Origin: an uncultured Desulfovibrio sp.
GTDB lineage: Bacteria > Desulfobacterota > Desulfovibrionia > Desulfovibrionales > Desulfovibrionaceae
DNA length: 64,000 bases
Direction: 5' to 3'
NCBI GenBank assembly: GCA_913063155.1
Contig: CAJXYU010000007.1
Location: 62,001 to 126,000, forward strand
Both the position numbers and the translations under genes were made by a program. The notes under the pieces were generated by a model, which saw nothing but the letters and a program-made list of their open reading frames with translations, ran no database searches and had not been told where the DNA came from. This document shows, one piece after another, positions 58,140 through 64,000 of this stretch; position 1 is the first letter of the stretch, and the number at the start of each line of letters is the position of its first letter.

Positions 58140-60251
58140 ATGCTTACTTCAATATTGATTCTATTCCTGCTGGGCCTCACCGCCGCAGCCGTGCTCGCCG
58201 CGGCTTCCAAGGCGCTGCATGTCAAGGAGGACCCCCGCATCGCCCAGGTGGAAAACTGCTTCCCCGGCGCAAACTGCGGCGGTTGCGGCTATCCCGGTTG
58301 TTCCGCCGCGGCCGCGGCCATCGTCAAGGGTGAGGCCGCACCGGAAATCTGCGTTGCGGGCGGGGCCGAGATTGCCGAGAACATCGCCGCGGTCATGGGA
58401 GTGGAGGTTTCCTTCAAGGAGCCCAAGGTGGCCCACAACATCTGCACCGGCGGCGCCCGCGCCAACCTGCTGTTCGATTACGAAGGGGTTGAGGATTGCC
58501 GCGCCGAAGCACTGCTTTACGGCGGGGAAAAGTCCTGCGGCCTGGGCTGCATCGGCATGGGCTCCTGCGTCAAGGTCTGCGGCTTTGACGCCATCCGCCT
58601 CAATGAAGACGGCCTGCCCGTGGTGGACATGAACGCCTGCCGTTCCTGCGGCAAGTGCGCCGAGGTCTGCCCCACCGGCGCCATCCGGGTGTCCGGCCTG
58701 ACCATGGACCTTTTGCACCTGAACAAGATCGACGACTGCCTGGCTCCGTGCATGCAGAAGTGCCCGGCCCAGATAGACGTTCGTACCTATATCCAGCAGA
58801 TGAAGCAGGGCGACATGCGCGGCGCGCTCCTGACCATGAAGGAACGGAACCCCCTGCCTCTGGCCGTGGGACGCCTGTGCCCGGCCCCTTGCGAAACCAT
58901 CTGTCGCCGCAACATCGCGGACGAGGGCGTGGCTATCCATACCCTGCATCGCTTCGTGGCCGACTGGGAAATGAATTCCGGTTCCCGTGTACGTCTTTCC
59001 TGCAACCCGCCGTCCGGTCACAAGGTGGCCATCATCGGCGGCGGTCCCGCAGGTCTGAGCGCCGCCTACTTCCTGCGCCGCATCGGCCACGAGCCGACCA
59101 TCTTCGAAAAGCGTGACAAGATCGGCGGCATGATGAAGGGCGTTATCCCCGAGTACCGCTTGCCCGGGAAGGTCGTGGACTGGGAAGTGCAGTCCATCCT
59201 GGATATGGGCGTGGAAGTGGCGCTCGGCAAGGAATTCGGCAAGGACGTCACTCTGGAAAGCCTGGAGCAGGACGGCTTCGAGGCCGTTCTCATCGCCACC
59301 GGCGCATGGAAGGTCCCGACCCTGGGCGTCGACAACGATGATGCCGAAGGTGTCATGGACTCCATCTCCTTCCTGGCCCAGGTGAACGAGAACATCACCG
59401 ATCTGCGCGGCAAGAACGTCGTGGTCGTGGGCGACACCAACACGGCCATGGACGTGGTCCGCAGCGCCGGCCGCCTCGGCGCCGAGGTGAGCGCGCTCAT
59501 CGGCTGCATCCAGCGCAAGATGTCCGCCAACAAGAACGAGGTGAAGCGTGCCTCCGAACTGGGGGCGGAACTCAAGTTCATGACCGCCCCGGTACGCGTC
59601 ATCACCGAAGAAGGCGAGGTTTCCGGCGTTCAGTATACCGAATTGGAGTACGACGACCCCAAGAAGGCCAAGGGCGGCCCCAACCCTGTGGAAGGCACCG
59701 AGGCCATCATTGCCGCCGACCTGGTGATCGTGGCCACGGACCGTCTCGTGGATACCGGGCTGTTCAAGGACGCCGAAGGCAATGAGCTCTTCGCCCTGGA
59801 CAAGAAGTCCGGAGGCGTCAAGGGCGACAAGACCACCCTGCAGACCAGCCGCGAGAACGTCTTTGTGGCGGGCGAGGTTCACACCGGCCGCAACATCCTG
59901 ATCCAGGCAGTAGCCGACGGACGCCGCGCCGCCCGCGCCATCCATCATTACATCACCGAGGGTGAGATTCCCGAACCCCGCAACCCGCAATTGCGCGTCA
60001 TTCCGGAGTCCATCCTCAAGAATATGGACATCACTTACACCATCCCGCGCATCAAGGTGCCGGAGATCTCCATCGAGGAGCGCCGCAGCACCTTCAAGGA
60101 AGAGGTCAAGAGCTTCGTGGAATACGATGCGGCCCGCAAGGAAGGCAGCCGCTGCCTGCGTTGCGGTTTGACCTGCTACGACTCCGAGGCCGGCGCGGAA
60201 TACGTCGGCGACGCGGACGTCAAACCCTTCAGTGAGGTGGGCAAGGAATAG
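58140..60251 (+). CDS. rnfB: RnfB fused to a GltD-like FAD/NAD(P) oxidoreductase
   Basis: 703 residues, more than twice ordinary RnfB. The N-terminal part is RnfB: membrane helix, 'CFPGANCGGCGYPGC' 4Fe-4S domain, and ferredoxin clusters ('CGLGCIGMGSCVKVC', 'CRSCGKCAEVC'). It then continues into a GltD-type domain: dicluster motifs 'CLAPCMQKCPAQIDV' and 'CPAPCETICRR', FAD-binding 'VAIIGGGPAGLSAAYFLRR', NAD(P)-binding 'VVVVGDTNTAMDVVRSA' and the C-terminal 'FVAGEVHTGRN'. The last ~70 residues have 'CLRCGLTCYD'. This would bring a flavin NAD(P)H site into the complex, compensating for the short RnfC. Confidence 0.9.
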   Translation: MLTSILILFLLGLTAAAVLAAASKALHVKEDPRIAQVENCFPGANCGGCGYPGCSAAAAAIVKGEAAPEICVAGGAEIAENIAAVMGVEVSFKEPKVAHNICTGGARANLLFDYEGVEDCRAEALLYGGEKSCGLGCIGMGSCVKVCGFDAIRLNEDGLPVVDMNACRSCGKCAEVCPTGAIRVSGLTMDLLHLNKIDDCLAPCMQKCPAQIDVRTYIQQMKQGDMRGALLTMKERNPLPLAVGRLCPAPCETICRRNIADEGVAIHTLHRFVADWEMNSGSRVRLSCNPPSGHKVAIIGGGPAGLSAAYFLRRIGHEPTIFEKRDKIGGMMKGVIPEYRLPGKVVDWEVQSILDMGVEVALGKEFGKDVTLESLEQDGFEAVLIATGAWKVPTLGVDNDDAEGVMDSISFLAQVNENITDLRGKNVVVVGDTNTAMDVVRSAGRLGAEVSALIGCIQRKMSANKNEVKRASELGAELKFMTAPVRVITEEGEVSGVQYTELEYDDPKKAKGGPNPVEGTEAIIAADLVIVATDRLVDTGLFKDAEGNELFALDKKSGGVKGDKTTLQTSRENVFVAGEVHTGRNILIQAVADGRRAARAIHHYITEGEIPEPRNPQLRVIPESILKNMDITYTIPRIKVPEISIEERRSTFKEEVKSFVEYDAARKEGSRCLRCGLTCYDSEAGAEYVGDADVKPFSEVGKE

Positions 60252-60327
60252 CTCCACCCCTGTAGCAAAAAGTTTGTTAAGGCCACCCTCCCAATGGCCA
60301 TAACATACACCCCAAGAGAGGAGAGTC

Positions 60328-60354
60328 ATGCACACCCTCGCCTCTAATCCGTAA
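60328..60354 (+). CDS. Eight-codon open frame with strong ribosome site (leader-like)
   Basis: ATG CAC ACC CTC GCC TCT AAT CCG TAA encodes MHTLASNP. An AGAGGAG stands a few bases upstream, as good as any ribosome site in the window. It lies 76 bp after rnfB and 25 bp before a strong terminator, like a leader peptide/attenuator arrangement. Nothing confirms translation. Confidence 0.35.
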   Translation: MHTLASNP

Positions 60355-60378
60355 GGGCCTCACACCACCCTTGCGGAA

Positions 60379-60416
60379 GCCCCCCGGATGCCCTCATCAT
60401 CCGGGGGGCTTGTCTT
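60379..60416 (+). terminator. Terminator of the rnf operon
   Basis: A perfect 12-bp stem (60379-60390 with 60398-60409) has a 7-nt loop and is followed by TTGTCTTTT. Confidence 0.88.
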
Positions 60417-60817
60417 TTCGGATTCTCCAACAAGTTTGCTTGCCCCTTCATCAGTCGCGCCGAACGGCCGTGAAACACCAAAGTGTCTTTTATTTTCCGG
60501 TCCGGCCATGCCTGAGCGCTGTAGCTCTCATATAATATAGGAACATGTATGTGATTGTGGGGGGAAGAGACGTGAGTTCTCGACTTTATTCCCGCCTCCC
60601 GTGTGTTTTCAACATGTGTGAATTAATGTGTATATCGTTTTTTCGATATGTCGTTTTTGTGACGTGGGCCCAAACCTTTTGACTCTCTCTTTACGGGGCG
60701 TTAGCCGATAGACTGGGAATCAGGCCACCGTCTGGTCTGTGCCAGTGAAGGTGGGTTTGAAAGAAATATGTATATCATTAATACGAAGAGAAGTGATAGA
60801 CTTTCACCGGAGGAGAG
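60417..60817. other. Intergenic region upstream of the chemoreceptor
   Basis: About 400 bp, AT-rich. It holds a small hairpin TATATCG-T6-CGATAT around 60631-60649. I see no gene. A GCCGATAG at 60704-60711 resembles a sigma-28 -10 box, but no TAAA lies at the right distance upstream, so I make no firm promoter call. Confidence 0.4.
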
Positions 60818-62758
60818 ATGTTCAAGAATTTGAAGTTGGGTTACAAAATGACCATCGGATTTGGTTTCCTGCTTTTTCTTCTGGGAGTGGTGGGTGTTGC
60901 GGCCATATCGGAGTTCGACAAGAATTTTGAGGCGTTCAAGGAATATCGGGGACTGGCGCGGGACACCAATCTTGCAGGCAGGGTACAGGCGAATATGCTT
61001 ATGGCCCGCATGAACGTGAAGGACTACATCATCACCGGAAGCGATAAGAGCAAGGAGATGTACCGGAAATACCGCAAGGCGGTGCAAGGGTTCATGGAGG
61101 AGGCCCGGCAGCAGATCCAACAGCCGGAAAGGGCCTTGGTACTCTCCGGAATCGGAGGCCGACTGGAAAAATACGACAGCGGCTTCGAACGGCTCGTAGG
61201 TTTGATGGATCGGCGAAACCGCCTTGTGGGGCAGGGGCTCAATGTGGTGGGACCGGCAATGGAGAAAAATCTTTCCGCCATTTTGGAATCCGCCCGTGCT
61301 GATGACGACATGACCGCTGCGTACCATGCGGCCGTGGCGCTTCGGCATCTTCTTCTCGGTCGGTTGTATATGGCCAAGTTTCTCAACACCAACGAGCAGG
61401 CGGCCTTGGACAGGGCGAACAGCGAGCTGGAGACATGCCGATCCGAGCTGGATGTACTGAAAGCCGAGTTGCAGAACCCTGAGCGCAGAAAGCTCCTGAA
61501 AGCCGTGACCCAAGGGAGCGAACGGTACATTGCGGACCTTGCGGAAGTTGCCGGGCTCATTTTCGTGCGGAACAGAGATGTCATAAACGGCACGCTCGAC
61601 ACAATCGGGCCTGAAGTGGCCAAGGATATCGAGGATGTGAAGCTGTCGATCAAAGGCGAACAGGATGCACTCGGGCCGCGCGTGCAGGCCTCCATTTCCT
61701 TTGCCGTCGAAATCATAACCATCCTTGTTCTTTGCGCCGTGGTACTGGCCGTTGTCGCCGCCTGGATCATCACCCGGGGAGTCACCCGCCCCATGGAAAA
61801 GGCTCTCGTGCTTGGCAGCGAAGTGGCGGACGGCGTTTTGGACGCCCACATTGCCGTTGATCAGAAGGATGAGGTCGGCACTCTTTGCAGGGTGCTGGGG
61901 GGCATGGTCGGGCGTCTCAGGACGATAGTCGCCGAAGTACAGGTGAGCGTTGACCATGTGGCCTCCGGGAGCGAGGAATTGGCCGCCTCGGCCCAACTTT
62001 TGTCGGAGAACGCCACCGAGCAGGCGGCCAGTGTCGAGGAGGTGGCCGCGACCATGGAGGAAATGGCGGCCAACATCTCGCAGAATGCCGAAAACGCCCG
62101 TCAGACAGAAGCCATCGCCCGCCAGGCCGCCGAAGACGCCGAGCAGTGCGGAGGCGCTGTTTCTCAAGCTATGACGGCCATGGCCTACATAGCCGAAAAG
62201 ATATCCATCATCGAAGAGATCGCACGCCAGACAAACCTGCTGGCCCTCAATGCGGCCATTGAAGCGGCTCGTGCCGGTTCCCACGGCAAGGGCTTCGCCG
62301 TGGTGGCGGCCGAGGTGCGCAAGTTGGCGGAACGCAGCGGAGAGGCCGCTGCCGAGATCAGCGAATTGTCGGCCACGAGCATAGGACTCGGCGATAAGGC
62401 GTCCGGAATGCTGGGCGCCCTGGTGCCTGACATCATCAAAACTTCGCAGCTGGTCGAGGAGATATCCGTTGCCAGCCAGGCGCAGAGTGCGGGCGCGGAG
62501 CAGGTCAACGAGGCTATCGGCCAGTTGGAGAGTGTGATTCAGCAGAACTCGTCCACGGCGGAAGAGCTGGCGGCCACCAGTGAGGAGCTTTCCGGCCAAT
62601 GCCAGAACGTCCGGCAGACTCTCGGTTTCTTCCGTTTCAACGGCGGTGGAGGACAAGAAAGAAAATCCGTCATTTCAGTCAAACCTGCGGGAGAGCTCGC
62701 CGCGGGCAAAGGTGGATCGGCCCGTGACGGTGCGTCTGAAATCGTCAGTTTACAATAA
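60818..62758 (+). CDS. Methyl-accepting chemotaxis protein
   Basis: 646 residues: N-terminal membrane helix (~12-32), a ~250-residue periplasmic helical bundle, a second helix (~285-310), HAMP domain, and a long cytoplasmic signalling helix hairpin. The conserved tip '[42 protein letters not shown]' (about residues 466-507) shows it couples to CheA/CheW. Several Q/E-rich methylation segments flank the tip. The ligand is unknown; the sensor part has no motif that I recognise beyond four-helix-bundle character. GGAGGAG precedes the ATG. Confidence 0.93.
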   Translation: MFKNLKLGYKMTIGFGFLLFLLGVVGVAAISEFDKNFEAFKEYRGLARDTNLAGRVQANMLMARMNVKDYIITGSDKSKEMYRKYRKAVQGFMEEARQQIQQPERALVLSGIGGRLEKYDSGFERLVGLMDRRNRLVGQGLNVVGPAMEKNLSAILESARADDDMTAAYHAAVALRHLLLGRLYMAKFLNTNEQAALDRANSELETCRSELDVLKAELQNPERRKLLKAVTQGSERYIADLAEVAGLIFVRNRDVINGTLDTIGPEVAKDIEDVKLSIKGEQDALGPRVQASISFAVEIITILVLCAVVLAVVAAWIITRGVTRPMEKALVLGSEVADGVLDAHIAVDQKDEVGTLCRVLGGMVGRLRTIVAEVQVSVDHVASGSEELAASAQLLSENATEQAASVEEVAATMEEMAANISQNAENARQTEAIARQAAEDAEQCGGAVSQAMTAMAYIAEKISIIEEIARQTNLLALNAAIEAARAGSHGKGFAVVAAEVRKLAERSGEAAAEISELSATSIGLGDKASGMLGALVPDIIKTSQLVEEISVASQAQSAGAEQVNEAIGQLESVIQQNSSTAEELAATSEELSGQCQNVRQTLGFFRFNGGGGQERKSVISVKPAGELAAGKGGSARDGASEIVSLQ

Positions 62759-62785
62759 AAACAACTGTTTGAGTTTCTTTTATGA

Positions 62786-62825
62786 AAGCCCCCGAGATGT
62801 TCTCACATCCTGGGGGCTTGTTGGT
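62786..62825 (+). terminator. Terminator of the chemoreceptor gene
   Basis: AAGCCCCCGAGATGT pairs with ACATCCTGGGGGCTT (small internal mismatch) around a 4-nt loop, followed by a weak T stretch TTGTTGGTT. Confidence 0.75.
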
Positions 62826-63154
62826 TGCCTTGGCTTGGCGGTGTGGGATTGCAGAGGGACGGTTGTTTTTGTGGACTTGTTAGAAAAAAGATACTTTTTG
62901 TATGGGAAAATCCAAGGCTGCTTTCATGCTGTTCATGTCTGTTTTACCCCTGGTTTGGTGGGGTACCCGGATTCGTCGGGGGTATGCTCAGGCGGGATAA
63001 GTTGTGGAAAAGTAGATATGGAATCGAAAATGGCGAATTATCATGGGGTTGACAAAGTGTTCTGATTAGAAAAATTGTAAAACAATTGCAAATATGTTGA
63101 TTTACCGGCTTTGTGCTTTGCAATTTTACTACACCGCAGCCCTAGGCGTGACCC
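62826..63154. other. AT-rich intergenic region upstream of the secretion ATPase
   Basis: About 330 bp. A perfect TTGACA at 63049-63054 is the only strong promoter element and its -10 is uncertain. Open frames present here have no ribosome site, and I call no gene. Confidence 0.4.
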
Positions 63155-64000
63155 ATGTCTTCAGATTTGAAAATATCGCCTTCTTCCGCCACGGAAGAGG
63201 AAAACGAGGCAAAGAACCAAGACCGCTCCGAGGGCGACAGTCAGCAGGCCGTCCACGCAGATGAGCGGCTTTCGCCTCAGGATATCGATTTCCAACCACC
63301 GTTGGTCATTTGTCTTTCCATCATCAGCCGCCTGTTGGGCAGGCCGGTTTCCTCGGCCACGCTCAAGGCGGGTATTCCGCAACAGGAGCGCGTCATCACC
63401 GCGTCCTCCATCGTCCGCGCGGCCGAAGGCATTGGCATTTCGGCCAAGACCGTGCACCGGCCCAGCGTGATAAGCATCACCCGGCTGGTCATGCCGTGCA
63501 TCCTGCTGCTCAAGGGCGGCAACGCCTGCGTGCTGGAGGATGTGAACGACACAACCGCTCGGGTGCTGCTGCCGGGGCACGGCATGAACGCCGTTGAATT
63601 GCCCCTGGACAAGCTGGAAGAAGAGTATACCGGCTACGCCATCTTCTGCCGCCGACAGACCCGGCTGGACAAGCGGGTCAGCGACCTCAAGCTGGTCAAG
63701 ACCAAGCGTTGGTTCTGGGACGTGATCTTCCGTTTCTGGCCCGTATACCGCCACGTGGTTCTGGCCAGCATCATGACCAACCTGATCATCATCGCCTCGC
63801 CGTTGTTCGTCATGAACGTCTATGACCGGGTCATCCCCAATAATGCCTTTGACACGCTCTGGGCCCTGGCCATCGGCATCGGCATCGCCTATCTCTTCGA
63901 CTTCCTGCTCAAGAACCTGCGCAGCTATTTCGTGGATGTGGCCGGGCGCAATGCGGATGTGCTCATCGGCAGCCGTATCATGCAGCATCTCATGTCCGCC
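63155..64000 (+). CDS. Type I secretion ABC transporter, LapB/HlyB type (3' end outside window)
   Basis: The frame starts at ATG 63155 and is still open at the right edge (282 codons). After a charged N-terminal stretch comes a C39-peptidase-like domain (about residues 45-165) without the catalytic cysteine ('PPLVICLSIISRLLGRPVSS', 'CILLLKGGNACVLEDVND'). The start of the membrane domain follows ('VLASIMTNLIIIASPLFVMNVYDRVIPNNAFDTLW'). This is the layout of LapB-like ATPases that export large RTX adhesins through LapC and TolC partners. Walker motifs lie outside the window. It is probably the first gene of a type I secretion unit. Confidence 0.88.
   Translation, partial: MSSDLKISPSSATEEENEAKNQDRSEGDSQQAVHADERLSPQDIDFQPPLVICLSIISRLLGRPVSSATLKAGIPQQERVITASSIVRAAEGIGISAKTVHRPSVISITRLVMPCILLLKGGNACVLEDVNDTTARVLLPGHGMNAVELPLDKLEEEYTGYAIFCRRQTRLDKRVSDLKLVKTKRWFWDVIFRFWPVYRHVVLASIMTNLIIIASPLFVMNVYDRVIPNNAFDTLWALAIGIGIAYLFDFLLKNLRSYFVDVAGRNADVLIGSRIMQHLMSA

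Noticed and set aside
58161..60335. A 724-codon minus-strand frame opposite rnfB
   Set aside because: Antisense shadow of the RnfB fusion with no recognisable motif.
60704..60711. GCCGATAG as a sigma-28 -10 box for the chemoreceptor
   Set aside because: No TAAA element 15 bp upstream. I mention it only as weak.

Overview
The window looks like chromosome of a GC-rich, anaerobic, sulfate-reducing deltaproteobacterium of the Desulfovibrio/Pseudodesulfovibrio type. The evidence is a Desulfovibrio-type molybdenum aldehyde oxidoreductase (Mop) with its lineage-specific accessory genes, a periplasmic W/Mo formate dehydrogenase, and an Rnf complex preceded by a multiheme cytochrome c. This is inferred from gene content only.

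Layout. 0-4.4 kb: tail of an rRNA methyltransferase, tRNA-Asp, an orphan TssA-like gene with an AMIN-domain gene, and a truncated, decayed second copy of the tRNA-Asp. 4.4-5.4 kb: an orphan glycine-betaine-type binding protein. 5.6-24.2 kb: a pentose utilisation region. It holds a YtfQ-YtfR-YtfT-YjfF importer with a zinc dehydrogenase on the minus strand. A divergent NtrC-type regulator lies beside a sensor kinase whose N-terminus is a sugar-transporter ATPase domain. These are followed by a LacI-family repressor and araA-chvE-mmsA-mmsB-araB-araD. 24.3-26.5 kb: modB-modA-modC. 26.8-27.8 kb: a pentapeptide-repeat protein and a cupin. 27.9-33.2 kb: a minus-strand unit with a regulator, two membrane proteins (one DUF3100-like), an M20 amidohydrolase and L-serine dehydratase. 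33.3-47.1 kb: the mop locus with about eight accessory genes, a MoeA-like gene, a transposase-derived gene and a ModE-like regulator. 47.2-52.9 kb: formate dehydrogenase FdhA-FdhB with FdhE- and FdhD-type maturation proteins. 53.6-60.3 kb: cytochrome c plus rnfCDGEAB. 60.8-64.0 kb: a chemoreceptor and the start of a LapB-type type I secretion ATPase.

How it fits together. L-arabinose (or a related pentose or furanose) would enter by the two importers, pass through AraA, AraB and AraD, and be controlled by the LacI-family protein at operators I can see. In addition, a two-component pair would act at a sigma-54 promoter upstream of ytfQ. Molybdate uptake, the MoeA-like protein and the ModE-like regulator supply two molybdenum or tungsten enzymes, Mop and formate dehydrogenase. 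Their electrons plausibly enter the periplasmic cytochrome c pool and the Rnf complex.

The most unusual element is the ABC-ATPase/PAS/histidine-kinase fusion at 13102-14961. Its ATPase module resembles the sugar importer ATPases encoded on either side, but its presumed catalytic glutamate and signature motif are degenerate. I suggest a transport-coupled sensor of a kind I do not recognise as characterised.
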